A stretch of DNA of 64,000 bases. Source: an uncultured PS1 clade bacterium. Its GTDB lineage: Bacteria; Pseudomonadota; Alphaproteobacteria; RS24. Shown here piece after piece: positions 37,648-46,175 of this stretch; positions within the stretch are counted from its first letter, which is position 1; each line of letters begins with the position of its first letter. The DNA lies in assembly GCA_902624095.1 (NCBI GenBank), contig CACNWB010000001.1, forward strand, positions 62,001-126,000, written 5' to 3'. The translations under genes and the position numbers were made by a program. The notes below the pieces were generated by a model. That model was not told the origin of the DNA and searched no databases. It worked only from the letters and a program-made list of their open reading frames with translations.

Positions 37648-38420
37648 GACGCACTCCCCCGGCCTGCAGAAAGGTTCTCTCCGAAATCATGGTTCAAATC
37701 ATGACCCAGCGCGGCGGCAATATTGCCCATTGCTCGGTGATAGGCGGACGCGCTTCGAAAGCCTTCGCGCGTTGCAGGCGGCGATATATTTTCAATATGC
37801 GCCAATTGGCCAGCGTTCGTCAGTACGGCCACACGCTCAGCAAGATAAGCGCTCTCGGAAATGCTGTGGGTAACGAATACCACGGTGCACTTGCTCTGCT
37901 GCCAGATGTGCAACAAGTCATCATCAAGGCGCAGGCGGGTTAACTCATCAAGTGCGGCAAAAGGCTCATCCAGAAGCAAAATGCGCGGCTCCGACGCCAG
38001 CGCGCGGGCCAGCGATACGCGCATTTTCATGCCGCCGGAAAGCTCGCGCGGCAGTGCTGCGCCGCGCCCCGAAAGGCCAACCAAATCGAGCGCATAGCCA
38101 ACACGCTGGTTGATGTCAGCCCGGGTGTGGCCGGCAATTTTGAGAGGGAGCGCGATATTGTCATAGGCTGACTTCCAGGCAAGCAAGGTCGGGTCTTGAA
38201 ATACGAAACCGATCTGGTCGCGCGTGGGCATGGTCACGTTGCCGCCGGTCGGTGCCAACAGCCCTGCCAGCAGACGTAGCGCCGTGCTTTTGCCGCATCC
38301 TGACGGGCCGACAAGGGCGGTGAAACTGGCGCTGGGGAAATCGAGGGACAAGCCGTCGAGCGCCCTTGTGCCATCGCCATATCGCATCTGTGCCTTATCG
38401 AGGGAGAGGATCTCGTTCAT
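37644..38420 (-). CDS. ABC transporter ATPase (NitT/TauT/SsuB type)
   Basis: 258 residues. Walker A LVGPSGCGKSTALRLLAGLL, Q-loop IGFVFQDPTLLAWKSAYDNI, signature LSGGMKMRVSLARALA, Walker B ILLLDEPFAALDELTR and switch histidine VVFVTHSISESAYLAERV. It powers the neighbouring permease. The ATG at 38420, 14 bases after the substrate-binding protein stop, gives the family's normal N-terminus; a longer reading to 38570 would run over the SBP gene. Confidence 0.93.
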   Translation of the reverse strand: MNEILSLDKAQMRYGDGTRALDGLSLDFPSASFTALVGPSGCGKSTALRLLAGLLAPTGGNVTMPTRDQIGFVFQDPTLLAWKSAYDNIALPLKIAGHTRADINQRVGYALDLVGLSGRGAALPRELSGGMKMRVSLARALASEPRILLLDEPFAALDELTRLRLDDDLLHIWQQSKCTVVFVTHSISESAYLAERVAVLTNAGQLAHIENISPPATREGFRSASAYHRAMGNIAAALGHDLNHDFGENLSAGRGSAS

Positions 38421-38434
38421 GCCCGCGTCCAGTA

Positions 38435-39451
38435 TTAGCGGTTCGCCCGCGGTGTTGCCGGCTGCGGGGCTTGTGCCTGATTGACAAACCGCGTGGTAAA
38501 CGCCTGGCGCCAGTCGAGGGCCGGGGCATAAACGCCATGCGCCGACATGATGTCGAAAAATTTTTGCCATCTTTCGTCTGTCATTGTGCCAATGCCATGG
38601 GCTTCGGTATCCGATGACTGCAACATGGCGCGACGGCGCATCTGCTCAATGGCTTGTTCAATAATCTCCGGCGTCATGTCGGGGTTGGCGGCGAGAATTA
38701 GCCGGTTGCCCGGCGCCGGGTCTCCGTAAACATAAGAACGCCAGCCTTCGATTGTTGCATTGACGAAATCCTGTACATGCTCAGAGCGGTTTTCAATCCA
38801 GTCGGTGCGCGCCAGCACCATGGCCGCATAGCTTGGATAGCCGTAATCGGACAATAGAAAAACCTGTGGCTTAAACCCGCCGCGCGTTTCGATGGTGTGG
38901 GGTTCGGAGGTGACATAGCCCTGCTGGATGGCCTCTTTGTCGACCAGAAACGGTGCAAGGTTGAAGGTATATTTGCGAATTTGGCGGTCGGAAAACCCGT
39001 ATTCGGCACGAAGCCAAACCCAAAAGGCGTTGATTGTCGCGTCCGCAATCATGATCGGCTTGCCCTTCATATCTTCCAGCGAACGCACATCATCGCGCGG
39101 GTGCGTGATCAGCACTTGAGGGTCTTTCTGGAAAGCCGCCATCACGGCCTTAGCCGGCACACCGGCCTTTACAATATTAAGCGGAATGAAGCTGTTCGAA
39201 CCCATGCCAAATTCAATCGCGCCGGCGCCCAGAAGTTGCGGGATGTTGATGCCTGGGCCGCCGCCGTGTATCTCGACATCAAGCCCGGCCTTTTCATATA
39301 GGCCCAGGGCTTTGGCCTGATAAAATCCCCCTTGTTCGGCCTGCGCTTTCCAGTCTGTGGCGAAGCGGACTTTGAGAAGGGCGTCTTGAGCACCAGCAAC
39401 ACCATGTGACCCCATCATCGCGACCATCAGCATTAGTCGTAAATAAACCAT
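38435..39451 (-). CDS. ABC transporter periplasmic substrate-binding protein (NMT1/ThiY-like)
   Basis: 338 residues. A signal peptide (MVYLRLMLMVAMMGSHGVAGA) is cut around residue 21. The mature start KVRFATDWKAQAEQGGFYQA and GLYEKAGLDVEIHGGGPGI match the NMT1/THI5-like group, whose best-known members bind thiamine pyrimidine precursors; taurine, nitrate and sulfonate binders share the fold. The substrate is therefore open. First gene of the importer operon. A near-palindromic site sits upstream at 39498-39517. Confidence 0.88.
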   Translation of the reverse strand: MVYLRLMLMVAMMGSHGVAGAQDALLKVRFATDWKAQAEQGGFYQAKALGLYEKAGLDVEIHGGGPGINIPQLLGAGAIEFGMGSNSFIPLNIVKAGVPAKAVMAAFQKDPQVLITHPRDDVRSLEDMKGKPIMIADATINAFWVWLRAEYGFSDRQIRKYTFNLAPFLVDKEAIQQGYVTSEPHTIETRGGFKPQVFLLSDYGYPSYAAMVLARTDWIENRSEHVQDFVNATIEGWRSYVYGDPAPGNRLILAANPDMTPEIIEQAIEQMRRRAMLQSSDTEAHGIGTMTDERWQKFFDIMSAHGVYAPALDWRQAFTTRFVNQAQAPQPATPRANR

Positions 39452-39709
39452 AATTGCATCACCCCTAACCACCTTTCCAAACTGGCAGAGGCGTTGTTTC
39501 AGGTCAATATGCCTGAATGCTCGAGGCTTTGTGTGTCATGTGTTCGCTGACTTCCGGACGGATCGCATTTGCTGTGTTCAGGCTTCACATGCCGGTGCCG
39601 GAGGTAAGCTAGTTCAAAAGAAACCGCCTGCGGGGTAATCCACAAGGAGCCGTTCCACTGGTTATCTTGCGGCGTTATGATATGCTCCGGCAATTCTGGA
39701 GGTTTTGAC
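39452..39709. other. Divergent intergenic region between importer and nitroreductase
   Basis: 258 bases with no gene. It must hold promoters for both directions. The only structure I see is the inverted repeat TTCAGG-N8-CCTGAA at 39498-39517, 47 bases from the substrate-binding protein start; a TTGACC that could be a -35 box on the minus strand overlaps it. No TPP riboswitch was found. Confidence 0.5.
39498..39517. promoter_or_regulatory. Inverted repeat TTCAGG-N8-CCTGAA, candidate operator
   Basis: Perfect 6-base arms separated by 8 bases, upstream of the importer operon and overlapping a possible -35 box. The size fits a dimeric repressor or activator. A further TTCAGG half-site lies downstream toward the nitroreductase (around 39577). 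No regulator gene is adjacent. Confidence 0.4.
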
Positions 39710-40411
39710 ATGTCCCGACTTACAAGCCAGGCACTCTCGGTCAGCAATGCGCTTGAAACACGGTTTTCTTGCCGCGCATTTCTAGATAAATCGGTGCCGG
39801 AAGACGACATCCGCTACATTTTACAAACCGCACTGCGCGCGCCCTCCGGCGGCAATCTTCAACCCTGGCATGTCTGGGTGGTGAAAGGTGCGCAACTCGC
39901 AAGTTTTGTCGACGAAATTAAGGGGAAAATGACCGATAATCCGGGTGGCGAAGGCTCGGAATATCACATTTATCCCCCCGATCTGGCTGATCCGTATAAC
40001 ACGCGCCGCCGCGATATTGGTGAGCGTATGTATGCGACGATTGGGGTGGCGCGTGAAGACAAGTTGGGCCGTTTGGCGCAGATGGCCCGCAATTTCGAAT
40101 TTTTCGGTGCGCCCTGCGCCATGTTCTTCGCGCTTGATAAATCCATGCAGGAAGGGCAGTGGTCGGATATGGGTATGATTATCCAGTCCATCATGCTCTT
40201 GGCCCGCGAGCGCGGTTTGCATTCATGCCCGCAGGAAGCTTGGGCAATCTGGGCGCCCTCGGTGAAAAAATTCCTCGACATTCCCGACACAATGACATTT
40301 TTCTGCGGACTGGCCTTGGGCTATGCTGACCCCGACGCCCCGATCAATATGCTGGAAACGCCGCGCGCGCCGATTGAGGAAATGGTGCGTTTTGTCGGCT
40401 TTTCGGACTGA
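39710..40411 (+). CDS. Nitroreductase family FMN oxidoreductase
   Basis: 233 residues. The FMN-binding N-terminus is LETRFSCRAFLDKSVPEDDI, then LRAPSGGNLQPWHVWVVK; the C-terminal GLHSCPQEAWAIW and FCGLALGYADPDAPINMLET complete the fold. NAD(P)H-dependent reduction of nitro compounds, quinones or similar. ATG at 39710 with TGGAGG 7 bases upstream. ccmI begins 18 bases after its stop; cotranscription is possible but function looks unrelated. Confidence 0.92.
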   Translation: MSRLTSQALSVSNALETRFSCRAFLDKSVPEDDIRYILQTALRAPSGGNLQPWHVWVVKGAQLASFVDEIKGKMTDNPGGEGSEYHIYPPDLADPYNTRRRDIGERMYATIGVAREDKLGRLAQMARNFEFFGAPCAMFFALDKSMQEGQWSDMGMIIQSIMLLARERGLHSCPQEAWAIWAPSVKKFLDIPDTMTFFCGLALGYADPDAPINMLETPRAPIEEMVRFVGFSD

Positions 40412-40429
40412 TGGTAGGGTCTCAGGGTT

Positions 40430-41089
40430 GTGAGCATCTGGTTATTCTGGTCTACAGCCGCAGTGCTCGCCATGGGCACGGTCTGGTATTTGGTCGCGCC
40501 GTTGCGCGCCGCAGGTAGCCGGCAGTTGGCGTCCGGCTTGCTGGTTGGCTTTCCGCTTCTTGCCGTGCTGTTCTATCTTGCTTTGGGGCGCCCCGATTTG
40601 CCGGATGCGCCGCTTGCCGCGCGTTTGGCGGGGCCGGTGGAAAATCTGCCACCGGATGCGGTGCTTGCCCGCCTTGAGGCCGAATTGCGTGCCCGCCCCA
40701 ATGATGCGCAAGGGTGGCGCCTGCTGGCGCGTTTGAGGCAGGGAGTTGGTGACCATGCAAAGGCCGCCGATGCATGGCAACGCCTCATCGCGCTGGGCGA
40801 AGATGATACGCAAGTCGATACCGAAGCTTTAACCGGGCTGGCTGTTGCGTTGATCGAACAGGATGGCGGGGTTGTCAGTCCGGCCGCTTTTGAGCTGCTG
40901 GAGCGCGTGCTTGCGGTCGCGCCCGAAAATTTACAGGCCGGTTTCTGGTATGCAATTGCTTTGCGCCAACAAGGGGCAAAAGAGGAAGCGCGTACCGCAT
41001 TTATCGCATTGCGCGCGGGCCTCCCTGACGGCCTGCCATTAGCTGCGATGCTTGAGCGTGAGATTGAGGCTTTGAATATTGAGCCTTGA
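40430..41089 (+). CDS. ccmI: Cytochrome c maturation protein CcmI (CycH), short form
   Basis: 219 residues. CcmI holds apocytochrome c for the CcmFH ligase. The N-terminus has two membrane helices (IWLFWSTAAVLAMGTVWYLV and SGLLVGFPLLAVLFYLALG) flanking a cytoplasmic loop, then TPR-like repeats (AVLARLEAELRARPNDAQGW, LLARLRQGVGDHAKAADAWQ). Many family members are 350-400 residues; this one keeps one TPR block and lacks the larger C-terminal domain. The start is GTG with an AGGG site. ccmE follows after 120 bases. Confidence 0.87.
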   Translation: MSIWLFWSTAAVLAMGTVWYLVAPLRAAGSRQLASGLLVGFPLLAVLFYLALGRPDLPDAPLAARLAGPVENLPPDAVLARLEAELRARPNDAQGWRLLARLRQGVGDHAKAADAWQRLIALGEDDTQVDTEALTGLAVALIEQDGGVVSPAAFELLERVLAVAPENLQAGFWYAIALRQQGAKEEARTAFIALRAGLPDGLPLAAMLEREIEALNIEP

Positions 41090-41149
41090 ATTTCGAGCCC
41101 GTTTCCGGCGCGTGACAACCCCGATATCGGATGCGGCTTTATGGACGTA

Positions 41150-41177
41150 TTCATGTCGGGCGTTTAGCGCCTATACT
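41150..41177 (+). promoter_or_regulatory. Weak promoter candidate upstream of ccmE
   Basis: TTCATG (41150-41155), 16 bases, then TATACT (41172-41177), 32 bases before the ccmE ATG. The -10 is good, the -35 poor. The 120-base gap before ccmE gives room for a separate promoter. Confidence 0.3.
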
Positions 41178-41209
41178 GATGAAATTCTGAAAATGTTTTT
41201 GAGAAAATA

Positions 41210-41719
41210 ATGACACCCAAAAACGCGCGCGCGATGATGATATTTGCAGGACTTGGGTTCCTCGCATTAGCGGCAAGTCTCGCCCTGACCGCGCTGGAAG
41301 ACAATATCGTGTTTTTCCGCGCTCCCAGCGAACTGGCCGAAAAGCCTGTTGCCGCAGGCGTTGCATTGCGTGTGGGCGGGCTTGTCAGTGAAGGCAGTGT
41401 GCAACGCGATGGGCTTAATGTTCGCTTTGAGATTACCGATTTGGCACATCAGGTTGATGTGCGCTTCACCGGTATGTTGCCGGATTTGTTCCGCGAGGGC
41501 CAAGGCGTTGTTGCCGAAGGCCGGTTCAACGCCTCCGGCATTTTTTTGGCTGATACGGTTCTGGCGAAACATGACGAAACCTACATGCCGCCGGAAGTTG
41601 CAGATGCGTTAAAAGCTTCAGGGCGCTGGCAGGCCGATGCCGCCCATCCGGGCAGGGATTATTCCGATACGGCTTATCCCGATGTAGCCGACCGCAAAAC
41701 GGGAGCAGAGGTTAAATGA
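41210..41719 (+). CDS. ccmE: Heme chaperone CcmE (CycJ)
   Basis: 169 residues, membrane-anchored periplasmic protein that carries heme covalently from CcmC to CcmF. One N-terminal helix (MMIFAGLGFLALAASLALTA), a beta-barrel core with RVGGLVSEGSVQRDGLNVRF and LPDLFREGQGVVAEG, and the heme-binding His121 with the following Tyr in VLAKHDETYMPPE. The C-terminal tail is long and flexible. ccmF overlaps its stop by 4 bases. Confidence 0.96.
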   Translation: MTPKNARAMMIFAGLGFLALAASLALTALEDNIVFFRAPSELAEKPVAAGVALRVGGLVSEGSVQRDGLNVRFEITDLAHQVDVRFTGMLPDLFREGQGVVAEGRFNASGIFLADTVLAKHDETYMPPEVADALKASGRWQADAAHPGRDYSDTAYPDVADRKTGAEVK

Positions 41720-43641
41720 TTGCAGAGTTTGGCCATTTCGCGCTGGTGTGCGCCCTTTGCGTTTGCCTGGTGCAAGCAGGCGCGGGACTGGCGGGCGCAA
41801 ACTTGACTTCGGCCGGCTTTTTACGCATCGCAGATATGAGCGCACGCGCGCAATTTGGACTGGTTCTCATCGCATTTGGCGCACTCACCTACAGTTTTGT
41901 TGTCTCCGACTTCTCGCTTGCCGTGGTCCATGCCAACAGCCACATCGCCAAGCCATTGGTCTATAAGATTGCAGGCGTTTGGGGCAATCATGAAGGTTCC
42001 ATGTTGCTCTGGGTTTTGATTTTGGCACTCTACGGTGCCGCCTTTTCATGGGGTGAGCGCGCCATGCCATCCTCCTTACACGCGCGTATTCTTGGCGTCC
42101 AAGGGTTGATGGGCATTGCTTTTCTTGTGTTTTTGGTGCTGACCTCCAACCCGTTTGCCCGTCTCGATACTGCTCCGTTTGAGGGTCGTGGCCTGACCCC
42201 GATTTTGCAAGACCCGGCACTGGCCGCCCATCCGCCACTGCTATATGCGGGTTATGTTGGCTTCTCCATTACCTTTTCATTTGCCATTGCCGCACTTTTG
42301 GAAGGCAAGGTGGACCGCGCGTGGGCACGCTGGATGCGACCATGGACGCTGTTGGCTTGGGTGTTTTTGACCCTTGGTATCGCGCTTGGCTCTTATTGGG
42401 CGTATTACGAGCTGGGCTGGGGCGGTTTCTGGTTCTGGGATCCGGTGGAAAACGCATCGCTTATGCCGTGGCTGGCCGGTACCGCACTGCTGCATTCGGC
42501 GCTCGTCGCTGAGCGACGCGGCACATTGATCAACTGGACATTGCTTTTGGCAATTCTGACTTTCGCCTTGTCATTGGCTGGCACGTTTCTGGTGCGTTCC
42601 GGCGTGCTGACCTCAGTCCATGCTTTTGCCAATGATCCGGCACGTGGGCTTTTTATTTTGGCAATCCTTGCCCTTTTCACAGGCGGCGGCTTGGCGCTTT
42701 TTGGCTGGCGTGCACCGGCCTCATCAAATGATAAATTCCAACCGGTCAGTCGCGAGGCTTTGTTGGTGGCGAATAATATTTTTCTGGCCACCGCGACCGT
42801 CACCGTTTTTATCGGTACGATTTATCCGTTGGCGCTGGACGCGATTGGCGGCCCCAAAATTTCCGTTGGCGCGCCCTATTTCAATGCCGTATTTGCGCCG
42901 CTTACCATTCCCTTTCTTATCATGTTGCCTTTGGGGCCGCTTCTGGCGTGGCGCAATGACAGCTTGTCGCCGCTTGTCACGCGTTTGGCACCCGCCGCGC
43001 TTGCTGCGATATTGATCACTTTGGGATTGGCCATGACGCGAAACGGCACACCGCTTTTGGCTTTAGTGTTGCTGGGTGGAGCGTTCTGGCTTATTGGCGG
43101 CGCGCTGACGGACATGGGGCAACGCTTGAGGCGGCTTCAAAATCTCACACAAACACCGCTTTTGTCGGCACCCGTCGCCCATGCTGGGCTGGGGGTGATG
43201 ATTATCGGCATTATCACGGCAACGGCATGGCGCCAGGAGCTTGTAGTGGCGGCCACCCCCGGCGATGTGTTGCAAATTGGCGAAAAGACTTTGCGCTTTG
43301 ACGGAGTGCGCGAGCGCGCCGGGCCGAACTACACATCCGAGCAAGGCAGTCTTGTTTATATCGGCGGGGCGCACGAAGGCAACGCTTTGTTGCCAGAACG
43401 CCGCTTCTACGAAGCCGAGCGCAGCCAGACCACCGAGGCGGCCATCACTACAAAGCTGGCCGGCCATCTTTATGCCGTTATTGGTGAACCGGTTGATGAC
43501 AAGCGGGTGGTGCGTATTTGGTATCATCCGTTCGTGGCGTTTATCTGGATAGGCGCTTTGTTGATGGCGCTAGGCGGTGCGTTGGGTCTTGCAGGGCGCG
43601 TCGGTCGCCGTTCTCACGCTGTCAGTGGAGTGCGCGCATGA
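41716..43641 (+). CDS. ccmF: Cytochrome c heme lyase subunit CcmF (CycK)
   Basis: 641 residues, inner-membrane protein with about 14-15 helices that joins heme from CcmE to apocytochrome c. The WWD domain is WGGFWFWDPVENASLMPWLA; GNHEGSMLLWVLILALYGAA is the other conserved loop. The C-terminal periplasmic part (about 510-610) is normal length. Starts by a 4-base overlap with ccmE and ends overlapping ccmH. ccmG (thioredoxin-like), which usually sits between F and H, is absent. Confidence 0.97.
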   Translation: MIAEFGHFALVCALCVCLVQAGAGLAGANLTSAGFLRIADMSARAQFGLVLIAFGALTYSFVVSDFSLAVVHANSHIAKPLVYKIAGVWGNHEGSMLLWVLILALYGAAFSWGERAMPSSLHARILGVQGLMGIAFLVFLVLTSNPFARLDTAPFEGRGLTPILQDPALAAHPPLLYAGYVGFSITFSFAIAALLEGKVDRAWARWMRPWTLLAWVFLTLGIALGSYWAYYELGWGGFWFWDPVENASLMPWLAGTALLHSALVAERRGTLINWTLLLAILTFALSLAGTFLVRSGVLTSVHAFANDPARGLFILAILALFTGGGLALFGWRAPASSNDKFQPVSREALLVANNIFLATATVTVFIGTIYPLALDAIGGPKISVGAPYFNAVFAPLTIPFLIMLPLGPLLAWRNDSLSPLVTRLAPAALAAILITLGLAMTRNGTPLLALVLLGGAFWLIGGALTDMGQRLRRLQNLTQTPLLSAPVAHAGLGVMIIGIITATAWRQELVVAATPGDVLQIGEKTLRFDGVRERAGPNYTSEQGSLVYIGGAHEGNALLPERRFYEAERSQTTEAAITTKLAGHLYAVIGEPVDDKRVVRIWYHPFVAFIWIGALLMALGGALGLAGRVGRRSHAVSGVRA

Positions 43642-44039
43642 TGCGGGTTCTGATCGTGTTGCTTGTCGGTACATTGCTGGTACCAGCCTATGCCATCGAT
43701 CCCGGCGAAGCCCTTGGCGATCCTGCGCTTGAGGCGCGCGCGCGTGCGCTATCGGTCGAGTTTCGCTGTCTTGTCTGTCAAAACCAGTCGATCGATGACA
43801 GCGACGCGCCGCTGGCGCGCGACCTGCGTGCGATGGTCCGCGCCCGCCTTTTGGCCGGGGACAGCGACCGAGATATTCGTGCTGCCGTCACCGAACGCTA
43901 TGGCGAATTTGTTTTGTTCCGCCCCCGGTTTGGCGGGGCCACGGCAATTTTATGGTTAATGCCTGTTTTTTTGCTCGGCATTGCCGGCTGGTTTGTGACC
44001 CGCATGTTTTCAAGCACCACTTCATCTGAGGTTGAATAA
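43638..44039 (+). CDS. ccmH: Cytochrome c maturation protein CcmH (CycL)
   Basis: 133 residues. Signal peptide (MMRVLIVLLVGTLLVPAYA), then the redox motif CxxC in FRCLVCQNQSIDDSDAPLA, which reduces apocytochrome c thiols, and a C-terminal membrane helix (TAILWLMPVFLLGIAGWFV). The start overlaps the ccmF stop (ATGA). The two-component pair follows 16 bases later. Confidence 0.96.
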   Translation: MMRVLIVLLVGTLLVPAYAIDPGEALGDPALEARARALSVEFRCLVCQNQSIDDSDAPLARDLRAMVRARLLAGDSDRDIRAAVTERYGEFVLFRPRFGGATAILWLMPVFLLGIAGWFVTRMFSSTTSSEVE

Positions 44040-44055
44040 GCGTTAGAGTTGCGCC

Positions 44056-44751
44056 ATGGACGCAACCGAAAAAATCAACGTGCTTCTGGTGGAAGACGAT
44101 GATGCCGCTACCGCGCTGATAGAAGAAACCCTGTCGGGTATCGGATATCGGGTCTCATGCGCGCAGGACGGCGTCACCGGTTTCGACATGGCGCAAGCGG
44201 GAAATTATGACATTCTTATTGTCGATCGCATGTTGCCCAAACGCGACGGGCTGACCATGGTTCAGCAATTGCGCGCAGCGGGCCAAAACGCGCCGGTGCT
44301 TTTTCTGTCCGCGCTGGGCGAGGTCGAAGACCGCGTGGCAGGTTTGCGGGCAGGGGGTGATGATTATCTCGTCAAGCCCTACGCCATTTCCGAGTTGACA
44401 GCGCGGCTTGAAGCCTTGGCGCGGCGGCAAGCCGGTAAGAACGAGACCTCACTGACGCTGGCAGACCTTAGCGTGGATCTGGTGGCGCGCACCGTAATGC
44501 GCGCCGGTGAACCGATCGACATGCAGCCGCGTGAGTTCGTGTTGCTGGAATATTTGCTGCGCAATCAAGGCCAAATCGTCACCCGTCGTATGCTGCTCGA
44601 AAACGTCTGGAACTATCAATTCGACCCCCAGACCAATGTAATCGACGTGCATATATCGCGCTTGCGTGCCAAAATTGACCGCGATTTTACGTCCCCGCTT
44701 CTACATACAATTCGCGGGGCTGGATATATGATGCGGGCCGAAGATGGCTAG
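44056..44751 (+). CDS. OmpR-family response regulator
   Basis: 231 residues. Receiver domain: acidic pocket VLLVEDDDAATALIEE, phospho-acceptor Asp57 in ILIVDRMLPKRDG, and LVKPYAISELTARLEAL with the conserved Lys. The C-terminal winged helix has DMQPREFVLLEYLLRNQGQI and DVHISRLRAKIDRDF with HTIRGAGYMMR. Partner of the kinase that overlaps it by 8 bases. In Rhizobium-type genomes the same pair sits between the ccm genes and glnE; its stimulus is not known. Confidence 0.95.
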   Translation: MDATEKINVLLVEDDDAATALIEETLSGIGYRVSCAQDGVTGFDMAQAGNYDILIVDRMLPKRDGLTMVQQLRAAGQNAPVLFLSALGEVEDRVAGLRAGGDDYLVKPYAISELTARLEALARRQAGKNETSLTLADLSVDLVARTVMRAGEPIDMQPREFVLLEYLLRNQGQIVTRRMLLENVWNYQFDPQTNVIDVHISRLRAKIDRDFTSPLLHTIRGAGYMMRAEDG

Positions 44752-46171
44752 AGAACGCTCCCTGTTTCAGACCTCGGCGTTTCGTGGCGCGCTGGTCTAT
44801 CTCGTTCTGTTTCTGGCTGTCACCGGCGCCACGCTCGGATTTTTATATAATGAGATGGCGCGTGCACTCAGCCGCAGCGGTGATGCGCTGATCTGGCAGG
44901 AGGCAGCGATTGTCTCGCGGCTGCATGCCACGCAAGGGCTCGACACACTGAAAGATTTTGTGACCGCACGCGGCGACGCCGGCGGCGAGGTGGTGTATTT
45001 TCTGGCCGATGGTTTGGGCGCGCGGCTTGCGGGCAATCTGTCGGCCTTTCCGGCGCCCGACGAGACGAGCCGCACGAGTGATGACTGGATTACCTTTAAC
45101 GTGCCTCTCGATTCTGCCCTGAACAAGACGGATGCCCTTCCGGTGCGTGGGCGCGTTATCGTGCTGGACAATGATCTTGCTTTGCTGGTGGCGCGCGATA
45201 TCGAGCCTGAAAGGGCACAGCTTCTTACAATGGCGCGCATGTTCGGCAGCGCGATGCTGGTGCTGGTTTTGATCGGACTGGCGGGCAGTGTTTTTATGGC
45301 GCGACGCGCGCTGGCGCGGGTCGATATTATTTCCGACAGTCTGCAGGACATCATGCAGGGGCGGTTTGAAACGCGCGTGACACTCACGGGTCGGGGCGAT
45401 GAAATGACCCTGCTGGCCGATCGGCTGAACGATATGACCACCCGCATCAAAAAGCTGATGTCGGCCATGCGCGAGGTGACCGACAATATTGCCCATGATT
45501 TGCGTACCCCTTTGAACCGCCTGCGCGGGCAGTTGGAAAACACACGCGTGCAAATTTCAAAGACCGATATATCCGGCACGGCTGCCGAGGCGATGGGCGA
45601 CCAGCTTACGCAAAGCATTCATGATATCGACATGCTTTTGGAGAACTTCGCCGCGATTTTGTCGCTTTCCCGACTTGAAAGCGGCGCGGTCGCGCGGAGC
45701 GATGTTGAGGTCGATTTGGCGATGGTGGTCGCAGATATTGCCGAGCTTTATGAACCGGTTGTTCAAGACACCGGCGCGCGTCTAGATGTCTTAGTGCATG
45801 GTAAATCGGCGTGCGTATCCGGTGAACGTACCCTGATCAGCCAGGCCATCGCGAATTTGCTGGAAAATGCACTGAAATATGGAGCTACCGGCGAAAATAT
45901 CGGGCTTGAACTGTCGCGCCGCCAAGCACCGGACGGCGTATTTTATGATATTGCCGTGCGTGATTGCGGGCCGGGTATTGCTGCTGCCGACAGGGAACGC
46001 GCTATGGCGCGCTTCGTGCGGCTGGAACCAAGCCGTCATTTGCCCGGTTCGGGCATTGGCCTGTCGCTGGTGCAAGCAATCGCGCAAGTACATGGCGGCG
46101 GGTTGGTGCTGTCGGGCAATCTTCCGCACGGGCTGGTTGCCACGCTGAGCGTGTCTGCCGGAAAACGTTAA
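44744..46171 (+). CDS. Sensor histidine kinase
   Basis: 475 residues. Membrane helices near 16-37 and 165-187 flank a ~125-residue periplasmic sensor region. HAMP domain ~190-245, H-box with His251 in DNIAHDLRTPLNRLRGQLE, N-box SQAIANLLENALKYGATGE, G-boxes DCGPGIAAADRERAMAR and GSGIGLSLVQAIAQVHGGG. Phosphorylates the overlapping response regulator. Cotranscribed with it; glnE starts 4 bases downstream. Confidence 0.95.
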   Translation: MARERSLFQTSAFRGALVYLVLFLAVTGATLGFLYNEMARALSRSGDALIWQEAAIVSRLHATQGLDTLKDFVTARGDAGGEVVYFLADGLGARLAGNLSAFPAPDETSRTSDDWITFNVPLDSALNKTDALPVRGRVIVLDNDLALLVARDIEPERAQLLTMARMFGSAMLVLVLIGLAGSVFMARRALARVDIISDSLQDIMQGRFETRVTLTGRGDEMTLLADRLNDMTTRIKKLMSAMREVTDNIAHDLRTPLNRLRGQLENTRVQISKTDISGTAAEAMGDQLTQSIHDIDMLLENFAAILSLSRLESGAVARSDVEVDLAMVVADIAELYEPVVQDTGARLDVLVHGKSACVSGERTLISQAIANLLENALKYGATGENIGLELSRRQAPDGVFYDIAVRDCGPGIAAADRERAMARFVRLEPSRHLPGSGIGLSLVQAIAQVHGGGLVLSGNLPHGLVATLSVSAGKR

Positions 46172-46175
46172 GGTA

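Noticed and set aside
38435-39709. TPP riboswitch controlling the ThiY-like importer
   Set aside because: I looked for the conserved CTGAGA and ACCTGA elements in the right order on the minus strand and found none.
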